A DNA stretch of 64,000 nt, from assembly GCF_019931755.1 (NCBI RefSeq), contig NZ_CP082918.1, positions 1,592,001-1,656,000 on the forward strand, in the 5' to 3' direction. The first letter of the stretch is position 1. Each line of letters starts with the position of its first letter. This stretch comes from Sutcliffiella horikoshii (GTDB lineage Bacteria; Bacillota; Bacilli; Bacillales; Bacillaceae_I). The notes under the pieces are model-generated. The model was not told the DNA's origin. It searched no databases and saw only the letters and a program-made list of their open reading frames with translations. The translations under genes were made by a program, and so were the position numbers. Below, one piece after another: positions 17,189 to 26,261 of the stretch.

Positions 17189-18931
17189 GTGATTTCATTA
17201 AAAGAAATGATAACGCCAATTCCATATCAAATAAAAGAAGATACAACTCTCATAGAAGCATTAAATATCATGAAAGAAGAAAAATATGGTCTTTTGCCTG
17301 TAGTGGATGAAAATCTGAAATTAATGGGTGTATTTACGCGAAGCAAACTATTCCAAATGGTTAAACAGGAAAGGTCACTTACCACTCCCATTAAGGAGTT
17401 TGTCAAAAAAGAGGTGTATTCCTTAAAGGAAGACACTCCATTTAAAGAATTGCAGGAAATTGTTCGAAACAGTTCAGTAGGGACGGGTGTCGTTGTTGAC
17501 GCTGAAAACAGAGTAATTGGTTTGTTTACGAAAGCGGATATGGTGATGGGTCTACTGAATGTAACGAAAACATTAAATCTGAAGCAATCGCTGCAGACCG
17601 CAATGGATCATGCTTATGATGGGATTTTGTTGGCAGATGAAACACAAACGATTCAAATGGTTAGCCCCTCCTTATTGGAATTGTTTAACATGGATTATCA
17701 AGATGTTCTACATAAAAAAACGAATCAGGTATTTCCGCATTTTCAAATAGCAAAGATTTATGAATCCGAAGAGGCGGATATTAGTGATTTCCATGAAATA
17801 AATGGAATCAAGTATATCATTCACCGAATCCCGGTCATACAAGAAGGTCGGGTGGTCGGAGCGATTGTGAAAATAATGTACAGGCAGTTGAATGAAGTCA
17901 ATGAACTTTTCAAAAGACTGCAGAAGGCAGAAAATAAAGCAAGTTTTTATCATACAGAACTGAAAAAATCCGAAAATGCAAGATTTACTTGGGATCATAT
18001 CATAACCGAACATCCAGTGATGGAAAAAATAAAAAAGAGTGCTGCGAAAGCGGCAAAAGGACGTTCTACCATATTAATCCGAGGGGAGAGCGGGACTGGC
18101 AAGGAACTGTTTGCACATGCCGCTCATAACAGCTCGGCTAGGAAAGATGGGAAGTTCGTTGTAGTAAATTGTGCGGCGATACCAGAAGACCTGTTAGAAT
18201 CAGAGTTTTTCGGATATGAGGATGGTGCTTTTACAGGTGCCAGATCACGAGGGAAAATCGGAAAGTTCGACCTAGCAAATGGAGGATCCTTATTTTTAGA
18301 TGAAATAGGGGACATGTCATTGAACCTTCAGGCCAAGCTATTAAGGGTGTTGCAAGAGAGAGAATTCTATCGTGTGGGCGGCACGAAAAGAATTCATGTG
18401 GACGTAAGGATAATCGCAGCTACCAATCGCAACTTGGAAGAAATGGTGAAGGAAGGGACATTCCGTGAAGACCTTTACTACCGGTTGAATGTCATTTCTT
18501 TATTCATACCGCCTCTTCGTGAAAGAATGATGGACATACAAATCCTTTCCGAAAAAATAATGAGCGAGCTTAACCGCGTTATTGGAACAAGCATTACCGG
18601 CTTCGAGCCAAGGGCAAAACAAATACTTATGACCTATCATTGGCCAGGAAATGTCCGTGAATTACGAAATGTGATGGAGCGGGCGATGACTTTTGCAGAA
18701 CACGGGAAAATTAAAGTGGAGGATCTGCCGGACTATATGCTTGGAAGCGCTCACGTGTTAGTGGAGGAAACGGCGGTAACGCAAGAGGAGTCGATGGTCG
18801 AGAGTGCAGAGCGTCATGCGATTGAGGCAGCTTTAACGAGAACAAAAGGCAATAAAGCAAAGGCTGCGAAGATGCTGGGAATAAGCAGGTCGAGTCTTTA
18901 TGATAAATTGAGGAAATACCAGTTGAATTAG
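17189..18931 (+). CDS. Sigma-54-dependent activator with CBS pair, PAS and Fis-type HTH
   Basis: The GTG start has AAGGTGG upstream. Domains of the 580-residue protein, in order: two CBS repeats (~1-125), a PAS domain (~135-235), a short coiled linker, the AAA+ domain (~265-490) and a Fis-type helix-turn-helix (NKAKAAKMLGISRSSLYDKL). The AAA+ domain has Walker A GESGTGKE near 297, the sigma-54 contact loop GAFTGA near 345, LDEIGDMS and a RLNV...LRER stretch. It should activate RpoN promoters in response to a ligand sensed by CBS and/or PAS; CBS pairs often bind adenine nucleotides. Two RpoN promoters in the window (1976 and 19592) are likely targets. It lies just before the acyl-CoA operon. 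Confidence 0.92.
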   Translation: MISLKEMITPIPYQIKEDTTLIEALNIMKEEKYGLLPVVDENLKLMGVFTRSKLFQMVKQERSLTTPIKEFVKKEVYSLKEDTPFKELQEIVRNSSVGTGVVVDAENRVIGLFTKADMVMGLLNVTKTLNLKQSLQTAMDHAYDGILLADETQTIQMVSPSLLELFNMDYQDVLHKKTNQVFPHFQIAKIYESEEADISDFHEINGIKYIIHRIPVIQEGRVVGAIVKIMYRQLNEVNELFKRLQKAENKASFYHTELKKSENARFTWDHIITEHPVMEKIKKSAAKAAKGRSTILIRGESGTGKELFAHAAHNSSARKDGKFVVVNCAAIPEDLLESEFFGYEDGAFTGARSRGKIGKFDLANGGSLFLDEIGDMSLNLQAKLLRVLQEREFYRVGGTKRIHVDVRIIAATNRNLEEMVKEGTFREDLYYRLNVISLFIPPLRERMMDIQILSEKIMSELNRVIGTSITGFEPRAKQILMTYHWPGNVRELRNVMERAMTFAEHGKIKVEDLPDYMLGSAHVLVEETAVTQEESMVESAERHAIEAALTRTKGNKAKAAKMLGISRSSLYDKLRKYQLN

Positions 18932-18942
18932 GAGTGAATGGT

Positions 18943-18975
18943 AAAAGGCGAATTCTTTGAAGAATTCGCCTTTAT
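18943..18975. terminator. Bidirectional terminator between convergent genes
   Basis: AAAGGCGAATTCTT and AAGAATTCGCCTTT form a perfect stem with a minimal loop. It serves the activator on the plus strand and the membrane protein on the minus strand. Confidence 0.85.
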
Positions 18976-18984
18976 CATTAATTA

Positions 18985-19449
18985 TCAAGAAAATTCCTCT
19001 TTGATCATCGCGCCATCCTGCCATTTTTGATAAAGGTAAATGAGGAGAGCAATGACGGTAGTGAGAAGTAGTACCCCAAATTCATTCATATTTATAAGTT
19101 CATAAATGCCAAGGTATTCATACCATTTGCTTAATCCAAAGGAAAGAAAACTATCCACGATTAAGTTTGTTACAAAATATACAATGAATCGCTCATATGT
19201 AAAGTAGAGGATGATGACGGTACCCACCAAAAAGACACCATAGACAAATGGTGTAATGTTATCTAAAAGAACGATATTTTGTTTTATCTCCCACCAGTCA
19301 AATTTTTCTGCCATTTGAAAGACAAAGGTTAACACTAAAGCCCCAAATAAGCCTGCCGGAAAATAACGTTTAACTTTTGGCTTATCCAGAGGAATCAGCA
19401 AGAGCCAGGGAAGTAATAAAAAGGACCACATTACAAGTTGTACGAACAC
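18985..19449 (-). CDS. Small integral membrane protein, CBO0543-like
   Basis: The GTG at 19449 is preferred because AGAAGGTG lies six bases upstream; a GTG at 19458 is also in frame. The ~154-residue product has about four to five hydrophobic segments (LVMWSFLLLPWLLLIPL, FPAGLFGALVLTFVFQ, FVYGVFLVGTVIILYF, FGVLLLTTVIALLIYLY) with few charges between. The pattern is like the CBO0543 family of Firmicutes membrane proteins, but I hold that loosely. It is divergent from the acyl-CoA operon and shares its ~190-bp upstream region. No function can be assigned. Confidence 0.65.
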   Translation of the reverse strand: MFVQLVMWSFLLLPWLLLIPLDKPKVKRYFPAGLFGALVLTFVFQMAEKFDWWEIKQNIVLLDNITPFVYGVFLVGTVIILYFTYERFIVYFVTNLIVDSFLSFGLSKWYEYLGIYELINMNEFGVLLLTTVIALLIYLYQKWQDGAMIKEEFS

Positions 19450-19523
19450 AATAATCACCTTCTAGGTCGACATGAATTTAGTTTGTGCAATCCTACCTAC
19501 TATATACAGTGTATACATAGAAG

Positions 19524-19540
19524 TGTCCGAATATTGGACG
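19524..19540 (+). promoter_or_regulatory. Candidate enhancer dyad for the sigma-54 activator
   Basis: TGTCC-N7-GGACG, followed by CTTTTT, mirrors TGTAC-N7-GTACA followed by CTTTTT at 1929. The arms differ but remain complementary. It begins 69 bp upstream of the -24 GG. Confidence 0.5.
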
Positions 19541-19591
19541 CTTTTTTTGAACTTTTAAAAGATAGCCCTATATAGGTTGTTTATGTAGTCT

Positions 19592-19607
19592 TGGCACAGT
19601 TCTTGCA
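19592..19607 (+). promoter_or_regulatory. Sigma-54 (-24/-12) promoter of the acyl-CoA operon
   Basis: TGGCACAGTTCTTGCA has GG at 19593-19594 and GC at 19605-19606 with 10 bases between, very close to the RpoN consensus. It lies ~38 bp before the first ATG of the operon. Confidence 0.88.
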
Positions 19608-19644
19608 TAAATATGGATGAATCAAATAAAAGGGAGGAAAGTGT

Positions 19645-21168
19645 ATGAACATTGGAATGTATCTGTCGCAAAATGCCAGAAAGGTGCCGGAAAAGCTTGC
19701 CATCGATTGTGAAGGGAGACAGTATAATTACGACCAGTTCAACAGGGAAGTAAATAAACTTGCTCACGGCTTGTTAGACTTAGGTGTCTCGAAGGGTGAT
19801 AAAGTGGCTTTCATGATGAAAAACTCGGATAGCTTTGTTTTCTCTTATTTTGCAGGTGCGAAGATTGGTGCTGTTATCGTACCGATGAACTTCCGTTTAA
19901 CCTCCACTGAAATTCAGTATATTTTAGAGCAGTCAGAAGCGAAAGTAATCATCTGTGACGAAGAATTTGAAGGAACTATTGCTAAGGCAACCCCAGGCAG
20001 CGATGTAGAAAAAGTGATAGTGGTTGGAACGCCAACCATTGCAGAAAACAGATCATACCAGGAAGTACTATCATCTAACGAAGAGGATCCAAACGTGGAA
20101 GTCTTCGAAACCGACGATTTGGAGATCTTATACACTTCCGGAACGACCGGTCGTCCGAAAGGTGCTTTGTTCGATCACAAACGAATCTTCAATGTCGGCC
20201 TTTCCATGATGATCAGTATGGGAATCAATCAGCAAGAGCGCTTCCTACATATCGCACCGTTGTTCCATTCTGCACAGCTGAACTTATTCCTTGTATCAGG
20301 GACGGTACTTGGAGCGACACATTTCATTCATCGTGATTTTCATCCAGTTCATACACTTCAAGCGATACAGGAACATAAGATTACTCATTTCTTCGGAGTG
20401 CCCGCTATGTTCAATTTCCTTTTACAGGTACCGAATGCAGATAGCTACGATCTATCCTCCATTAAGCGCTGTGGTTACGGTGCAGCACCAATGGCACCAG
20501 AGCTTGTCAAAAAGAGCATGAACTTATTTAAAAACGACCAATTTTTCAATCTATGCGGTTTAACAGAGGCTGGTCCGAACGGGATTTTATTAGACCCTGA
20601 AGGACACAAAAAACACCTCGGAAAAAATGGGAAGCCTTCGTTTTTAACGGAAGCAAGAGTGGTCGATGAAACAGGTCAGGATATTGAAGTCGGCGCGGTG
20701 GGGGAATTTGTCTTAAAAGGTGAATCCATCATGAAAGAATATTATAAAAAGCCTGAAGAAACAAAAGCTGCTTTAAAAAATGGCTGGTTATATACAGGAG
20801 ATTTGGCCACCGTTGACGAAGAAGGTAATATCACCTTGGTGGACCGCAAAAAAGATATGATTATCTCAGGAGGAGAAAATGTCTATTCCATTGAGGTAGA
20901 GGAAGTGTTGTACGAGCACCATCAAGTTCTCGAGGCAGCTATTATCGGACTGCCAGATGAGGTATGGGGAGAAGCGGTATGTGCAGTGGTTGTTCCTCAC
21001 AAAGATCAGGTGGTCAATGAAGAGGAACTAAAACAGTTCTGCCGTCAAAAGCTTGCAGGCTACAAGGTTCCACGAAGAATTTTTGTGGAAGAGATGCTGC
21101 CGAGAAATGCATCCGGAAAAATACTAAAATATCAACTGAGACAGCAATTAAATCAAGTAAAAGCATAG
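19645..21168 (+). CDS. Acyl-CoA synthetase (AMP-forming), first of three in the operon
   Basis: The 507-residue ANL-superfamily enzyme has the P-loop-like motif YTSGTTGRPKG, the A5-type LCGLTEAG segment, the A7 aspartate in YTGDLATVD and the A10 lysine in RNASGKILK. It activates a carboxylic acid to its CoA thioester through an acyl-adenylate. The chain length or ring nature of the substrate is not readable. It has an AGGGAGG ribosome site and is the first gene behind the sigma-54 promoter. The next gene begins 12 bp downstream. Confidence 0.92.
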   Translation: MNIGMYLSQNARKVPEKLAIDCEGRQYNYDQFNREVNKLAHGLLDLGVSKGDKVAFMMKNSDSFVFSYFAGAKIGAVIVPMNFRLTSTEIQYILEQSEAKVIICDEEFEGTIAKATPGSDVEKVIVVGTPTIAENRSYQEVLSSNEEDPNVEVFETDDLEILYTSGTTGRPKGALFDHKRIFNVGLSMMISMGINQQERFLHIAPLFHSAQLNLFLVSGTVLGATHFIHRDFHPVHTLQAIQEHKITHFFGVPAMFNFLLQVPNADSYDLSSIKRCGYGAAPMAPELVKKSMNLFKNDQFFNLCGLTEAGPNGILLDPEGHKKHLGKNGKPSFLTEARVVDETGQDIEVGAVGEFVLKGESIMKEYYKKPEETKAALKNGWLYTGDLATVDEEGNITLVDRKKDMIISGGENVYSIEVEEVLYEHHQVLEAAIIGLPDEVWGEAVCAVVVPHKDQVVNEEELKQFCRQKLAGYKVPRRIFVEEMLPRNASGKILKYQLRQQLNQVKA

Positions 21169-21180
21169 GGGTGGAATGAT

Positions 21181-22356
21181 TTGAAATCGCTTTCAACAAA
21201 AAGAGAACCAAGAAAACATCCATACTTAACAGAGGACCATCAACAATTCAGGAAGTCTTTGCGCAAGTTTTTGGAAAGGGAAGCAGTTCCATATTATGAT
21301 GAGTGGGAAAGTGATCGCATCATTCCTCGTTCGTTTTGGACGAAGATGGGAGAACAGGGCTATCTATGTCCCGATATTGATGAAAAATACGGTGGAAGTG
21401 AAACGGATTGGGGTTATTCCGTCGTCATTAACGAAGAACTCGAGCGTGTCGGAACAGGCATGATTGGCGTTGCCCTTCACAATGATATAGTCGTTCCATA
21501 TATTACAAGCTTCGGGACAGAGGAGCAAAAGCAAAGATGGCTGCCTGCTTGTGTGACTGGTAGAACGATTACTGCCATTGCGATGACGGAACCTGGGACA
21601 GGTTCGGATCTTGCGAATATCAAAACAACTGCAAGACTTGAAGGGGACCATTACATTGTTAATGGAGCAAAAACGTTCATTACGAATGGAATCCACGCAG
21701 ATTTAGTGATCGTGGCAGTAAAGACAGATACTGAAATTCGTCCTCAGCATAAAGGAGTCAGCCTGCTTGTTATTGAACGTGGACATCAAGGCTTTTCTAG
21801 AGGACGTAAACTGGACAAAGTGGGGTTACACTCACAAGATACTGCCGAGTTATTTTTTGAGGATTGTAGGGTTCCTAAGGAAAACCTACTGGGTGAAGAA
21901 GGTAGCGGGTTCTTATACTTAATGGATAAACTGCAGCAGGAAAGGCTGTTGGTTGGAATAGGAGCGCAAATTGCCTCAGAAGAAATGCTGCAATCCACGA
22001 TTGACTATGTGAAAAGCAGGGAAGCGTTCGGAAGGCCTATTAGTCAATTTCAGAATACTCAGTTTAAGATAGCGGAAATGGCAACAGAAGTAGAGATGGG
22101 AAGAGCTTTTCTTGACCAACTGATCGCCGATCATATTGCCGGAGAAGATGTCGTGACAAAGGTATCGATGGCAAAATGGAAGCTAACGGAGATTGCAAGA
22201 AACATTGCGACTCAGTGCATGCAGCTTCATGGCGGTTACGGTTATATGGAAGAATACAAGATTGCAAGAAGATATCGTGACATTCCAGTAGCTAGTATCT
22301 ATGCAGGAACGAATGACATTATGAAAACGATCATTGCCAAAAATTTAGGATTGTAG
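21181..22356 (+). CDS. Acyl-CoA dehydrogenase (LCAD-like active site)
   Basis: The start is TTG at 21181, with AGGGGTGG upstream; the ATG at 21176 is out of frame. The 391-residue FAD enzyme shows the family blocks MTEPGTGSDLA, GAKTFITNG and MQLHGGYGYMEEY. At the usual catalytic-glutamate site (YEGT in short- and medium-chain enzymes) it reads YAGT, so that glutamate is missing. A glutamate in the IASEEML segment before SREAFGRPI falls where the long-chain and isovaleryl branch carries its base. It should make the 2,3-double bond in the acyl-CoA produced by the neighbouring ligases, passing electrons to ETF. Confidence 0.92.
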   Translation: MKSLSTKREPRKHPYLTEDHQQFRKSLRKFLEREAVPYYDEWESDRIIPRSFWTKMGEQGYLCPDIDEKYGGSETDWGYSVVINEELERVGTGMIGVALHNDIVVPYITSFGTEEQKQRWLPACVTGRTITAIAMTEPGTGSDLANIKTTARLEGDHYIVNGAKTFITNGIHADLVIVAVKTDTEIRPQHKGVSLLVIERGHQGFSRGRKLDKVGLHSQDTAELFFEDCRVPKENLLGEEGSGFLYLMDKLQQERLLVGIGAQIASEEMLQSTIDYVKSREAFGRPISQFQNTQFKIAEMATEVEMGRAFLDQLIADHIAGEDVVTKVSMAKWKLTEIARNIATQCMQLHGGYGYMEEYKIARRYRDIPVASIYAGTNDIMKTIIAKNLGL

Positions 22357-22374
22357 GAAGGGAGATTTTTCACC

Positions 22375-23526
22375 ATGAGAGAAGTCGTCATTGTTGAAGG
22401 AGTACGAACTCCTGTCGGGAGAAGAAAAGGGTTACTGAAGGATTACAGACCGGATGATTTGGCCGGGGAAGTATTGAAGGAGCTTGTAAAGCGTGCCGGG
22501 ATTGAGGCGGGACTTGTGGAAGACGTCATCCTTGGTTGTGTGACACAGTCAGGAGAACAGGCAGGGGACATTGCAAGGGTGGCTGCTTTGATTGCAGGTT
22601 TTCCGATAGAAGTGCCAGGTACTACCCTTGACCGTCAATGCGGCTCCAGTCAACAGGCTGTCCATTTTGCGGCGCAGGCTATCCTTTCAGGTGACATGGA
22701 TGTTGTCATTGCCGGCGGAGTAGAGAATATGACGAGAGTACCAATGGGATCCAACTATCAAAAGGCGCCATTCAGTGACAGGCTGCAAGAAAAACATGAA
22801 ATCATCAATCAGGGGCTTTCCGCGGAAAGAATTGCGGAAAAGTTTGGATTTACACGCGAGGAGTTAGACACCTTCTCTTATGAAAGCCATCAAAAAGCAT
22901 TAAGAGCGCAAGCCGAGGGTTATTTTACAAAAGAAATCATGCCCATTGAAGTGACATTGGAAGATGGCTCAACATTTTTGATGAAGGAAGATTCCGGTCC
23001 TCGCAAGGAAACGTCGGTGGAGGCGCTTGGTGGATTAAAAACCGTGTTCAAAGAAGATGGCTTCATCCACGCAGGAAATGCAAGCCAGATCAGTGATGGA
23101 GCTGCGGCACTTCTTTTAATGACGAAGGAAAAGGCGTTGGAGCTTGGATTAAAGCCCCGTTTCAAAGTTCATACAAGAGTGGTGGTAGGGTCCGATCCAA
23201 CCTTGATGCTGACAGGACCGATTCCGGCCACGGAAAAAGTGCTGCAAAAATCAGGCCTCTCCATTGATGACATCGATGTGTTTGAAGTCAATGAAGCCTT
23301 TGCTTCGGTTCCGATGGCATGGTTGAAGGAAACAGGGGCTGATCCGGCAAAACTCAATCCGAACGGAGGAGCAATTGCGTTAGGCCATCCACTAGGGGCA
23401 AGTGGAGCTAGATTAATGATCAGTATGATGCATGAACTCGAACGTACTGGAGGAAGATACGGCCTCCAAACGATGTGTGAGGGTCATGGAATGGCGAACG
23501 CGACCATCATTGAAAGGCTTGACTGA
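22375..23526 (+). CDS. Thiolase (acetyl-CoA C-acyltransferase)
   Basis: The 383-residue protein is a full thiolase. It has the acyl-accepting Cys89 in DRQCGSS, the His in GGAIALGHPLGASGAR and the C-terminal Cys in MCEGHGMANA. It cleaves 3-ketoacyl-CoA to acetyl-CoA and a shortened acyl-CoA; a biosynthetic role is less likely in this catabolic context. An AAGGGAG site precedes the ATG, 18 bp after the dehydrogenase stop. Confidence 0.94.
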   Translation: MREVVIVEGVRTPVGRRKGLLKDYRPDDLAGEVLKELVKRAGIEAGLVEDVILGCVTQSGEQAGDIARVAALIAGFPIEVPGTTLDRQCGSSQQAVHFAAQAILSGDMDVVIAGGVENMTRVPMGSNYQKAPFSDRLQEKHEIINQGLSAERIAEKFGFTREELDTFSYESHQKALRAQAEGYFTKEIMPIEVTLEDGSTFLMKEDSGPRKETSVEALGGLKTVFKEDGFIHAGNASQISDGAAALLLMTKEKALELGLKPRFKVHTRVVVGSDPTLMLTGPIPATEKVLQKSGLSIDDIDVFEVNEAFASVPMAWLKETGADPAKLNPNGGAIALGHPLGASGARLMISMMHELERTGGRYGLQTMCEGHGMANATIIERLD

Positions 23527-23553
23527 TACTTAAACATTAGTAGGAGGATGAAG

Positions 23554-25128
23554 ATGTCAATAACAATTGGAAAAATCTTTGATCTTACAGTACAAAAGTT
23601 TCCGGATAAAGAAGCGCTTTATGATGTGAAGAAAAATGTACGGTATACCTACAAAGAATGGAATGTGGAAGTGAACCGGTTAGCCAATGCCCTTATGAAA
23701 GAAGGAGTAAAGAAAGGGGACAGGGTCTCCACGCTACTTTTTAACACAGAGGAACTTGCAACGACAATGCTTGCTTGTGCAAAAATCGGAGCCGTCTTCA
23801 ATCCAATCAATTTCCGCCTGCAGCCTGAAGAAGTGGCGTTCATTCTAAACGACGCAAAGCCGAAAGTCGTGATGTATGAAAAAGCATTGGAGCCTGTAGT
23901 TGGTTCCATTGCGGCGCGCTTTGAAGAAACAGGATTCTGGATTATAGATGGGGAAGAAACTAATTATTCTTCTTCCTATCATGAAAAATTGAAGTCTGCT
24001 TCAACAGGTGAAGCATCCATTAATGTCCTGGAAAACGACACATATGCCATTATGTACACAAGCGGAACGACAGGAAGGCCAAAAGGAGTCGTTCATCGCC
24101 ATAGAGACATGGCTGAGCAGAGTTTAATCGTTATTTCCGCCACGAAGCTTGAAGAGGAGGATATTGGACTCGTAACGGCCCCAATGTTTCATTGCGCGGA
24201 ACTGCACTGTGCTGTCATCCCTAGGATTCATATTGGTGGGAAAAATGTCATCCTTCATCACTTTGAACCAAAAAAGGTACTTCAGCTGATCCAAGAGGAA
24301 AAGGTGACAAAGTTTTTTGCCGCACCAACCATGTGGAATATGCTCTTGCAAGAAAACTTTAATGAGTATGACTTGAGCAGCCTGAATCTTGGGTTATACG
24401 GAGCTGCCCCAATGGCACCGGCACTTGTCAGGGCGTGTCATGACATGTTAGGAATTTCTCTTGTCCAAGCATATGGTATGACCGAAATGGGACCAGCGAT
24501 CACCTTTCTATCTGAAAAAGAGCAGCTCAGGAAAGCTGGTTCTGCGGGACAGGCCTGCTTGAATCATGAGATTCGGATTGTGCGTCCGAACGAAGATGGA
24601 CCAAGTGATCCGGATGATATATTGCCTGCAGGAGAAGCGGGAGAAATACTCGTCCAAGGCCCATGTATCATGAGCGCTTATTTTAACAGGGAAGAAGCGA
24701 CGGCGGCAGCGATGTATAAAGGCTGGTACCATTCAGGGGACATTGGTTATCTGGATGAAGAAGGCTTTTTATATGTTAAAGACCGGGTGGATGACATGAT
24801 CATCAGCGGCGGAGAGAACATTTATCCACGGGAAGTCGAGGATGTTCTTTATGAACACCCTGCTGTGTTGGATGTAGCCATTGTCGGTCTGCCTGATGAC
24901 CGCTGGGGAGAGACGGTAACAGCGTTTGTGGTGAAAAAGAATGATAGTTTGACAGAGGAAGAACTGGATGCTTTCTGTTTGAACAGTTCTGAGCTTGCTC
25001 GCTATAAACGCCCTAGAAAGTACATGTTTGTGGATGCTCTGCCTCGAAATGCGAGCGGGAAAATTCAAAAGTTTGTCTTGAGGAAGCAGATGGAAGAGCT
25101 GGTGACAGGGGAAACACCATCCCGATGA
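23554..25128 (+). CDS. Acyl-CoA synthetase (AMP-forming), second in the operon
   Basis: The ATG at 23554 is spaced correctly from TAGGAGG; the in-frame ATG at 23548 abuts it. The ~524-residue ANL enzyme has YTSGTTGRPKG, AYGMTEMGPA, the A7 motif HSGDIGYLDEEG and the A10 lysine RNASGKIQK. It is a paralogue of the ligase at 19645 but clearly diverged, suggesting a different acyl substrate. Its stop overlaps the next start (ATGATG). Confidence 0.92.
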   Translation: MSITIGKIFDLTVQKFPDKEALYDVKKNVRYTYKEWNVEVNRLANALMKEGVKKGDRVSTLLFNTEELATTMLACAKIGAVFNPINFRLQPEEVAFILNDAKPKVVMYEKALEPVVGSIAARFEETGFWIIDGEETNYSSSYHEKLKSASTGEASINVLENDTYAIMYTSGTTGRPKGVVHRHRDMAEQSLIVISATKLEEEDIGLVTAPMFHCAELHCAVIPRIHIGGKNVILHHFEPKKVLQLIQEEKVTKFFAAPTMWNMLLQENFNEYDLSSLNLGLYGAAPMAPALVRACHDMLGISLVQAYGMTEMGPAITFLSEKEQLRKAGSAGQACLNHEIRIVRPNEDGPSDPDDILPAGEAGEILVQGPCIMSAYFNREEATAAAMYKGWYHSGDIGYLDEEGFLYVKDRVDDMIISGGENIYPREVEDVLYEHPAVLDVAIVGLPDDRWGETVTAFVVKKNDSLTEEELDAFCLNSSELARYKRPRKYMFVDALPRNASGKIQKFVLRKQMEELVTGETPSR

Positions 25129-26222
25129 TGGAAAAACTGTTAGAAGGCATCAGAATTCTTGATTTCACTAACTACCTACCAGGTCCATATGCCACGCAAC
25201 GGCTCGCGGATCTTGGAGCAGAGATTATTAAAGTGGAACCATTGGCAGGAGATCCCGCCCGTCACACTGGGGTGAAACGTGATGGTACGGGTGTGGTGTA
25301 TCTCGCAAATAATCATGGGAAGATGAGTGTATCCCTCGATTTGAAAAATGAGGGTGACAGGGATAAAGTCATGCGTTTGGTTGAAGGTTGCGATGTAATT
25401 ATCGAAAGCTTCAGACCAGGTGTCATGTCTAAGTTCGCCCTTGATTATGAAACTGTTAAACTCTATAAACCAGACATCATCTATTGTTCCATTACAGGGT
25501 ACGGAAACAATGGCAGATGGAGTAAGCTTGGAAGCCATGACATCAACTATATGGCGTTGAGTGGGATGTTGGCACAATTAAAGGATACCTCCGGCCGACC
25601 CATTCACCCTTCCATCACCATAGCCGACTACTTTGGCAGTATGGCTGCTTGTGAAATGGTGCTTGCACTTTTATTGAAAAAGGAGCGGTCAGGTCTTGGA
25701 GGCTACCATTCTATCAGTCTGACTGACGTTGCAGCTTCTTTTATGGGGACACATCTCATGATTCATCAAGAAAGTGGGGAGGAGCAAGGCATCACGTTAC
25801 TGAATGGGGAACTTATCAGCTATGGAATCTATGAAACGAAGGATGGGCGTTTTATGGCGCTAGGGGCACTGGAATATAAGTTTTGGCAGAATTTCTGTGA
25901 AGCGGTGGACCGGGAAGAATGGCTTGGAGCACACTTTTCCGTTAGAAGAGACAGTAATCCTGTTTCAATGGAGATAGAAAAGTTGTTTACGGGTCGGACT
26001 TTTGAAGAGTGGACAACCTTTAGCCAAGAGATCGATTGCTGCTTAACACCGGTGTTGGAAGTAGGGGAACTTTCGAGATATCCATATTTTCAAGAGATTA
26101 ATAGTATTTTTCATGATGATAAAGGAAATGTGAAGGTTGCCATGCACAGTGGGAGTAACAACGAGTTTAAGCCTGCACCATCTGTGGGGGAACATACAGT
26201 GAGATTGCTGGACAAGCTTTAA
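25125..26222 (+). CDS. CoA-transferase family III (CaiB/BaiF-like)
   Basis: The 365-residue protein opens with the family block ILDFTNYLPGPYATQRLADLGAEIIKVE split by few changes, followed by NHGKMSVSLDLK and ESFRPGVM. The catalytic aspartate is probably the one in SITIADYFGSM. Family III enzymes move CoA between carboxylic acids (formyl-CoA, carnitine-CoA, succinyl-CoA or methyl-branched acids); some, such as AMACR, racemise 2-methylacyl-CoA. In an operon with three ligases, either transfer to the pathway acid or racemisation of a branched acyl-CoA is possible. The length is slightly short for the family. Confidence 0.9.
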   Translation: MMEKLLEGIRILDFTNYLPGPYATQRLADLGAEIIKVEPLAGDPARHTGVKRDGTGVVYLANNHGKMSVSLDLKNEGDRDKVMRLVEGCDVIIESFRPGVMSKFALDYETVKLYKPDIIYCSITGYGNNGRWSKLGSHDINYMALSGMLAQLKDTSGRPIHPSITIADYFGSMAACEMVLALLLKKERSGLGGYHSISLTDVAASFMGTHLMIHQESGEEQGITLLNGELISYGIYETKDGRFMALGALEYKFWQNFCEAVDREEWLGAHFSVRRDSNPVSMEIEKLFTGRTFEEWTTFSQEIDCCLTPVLEVGELSRYPYFQEINSIFHDDKGNVKVAMHSGSNNEFKPAPSVGEHTVRLLDKL

Positions 26223-26261
26223 TGTTAGCTAAATTCATTTAATCGAGAGGGGTAATGTCAG

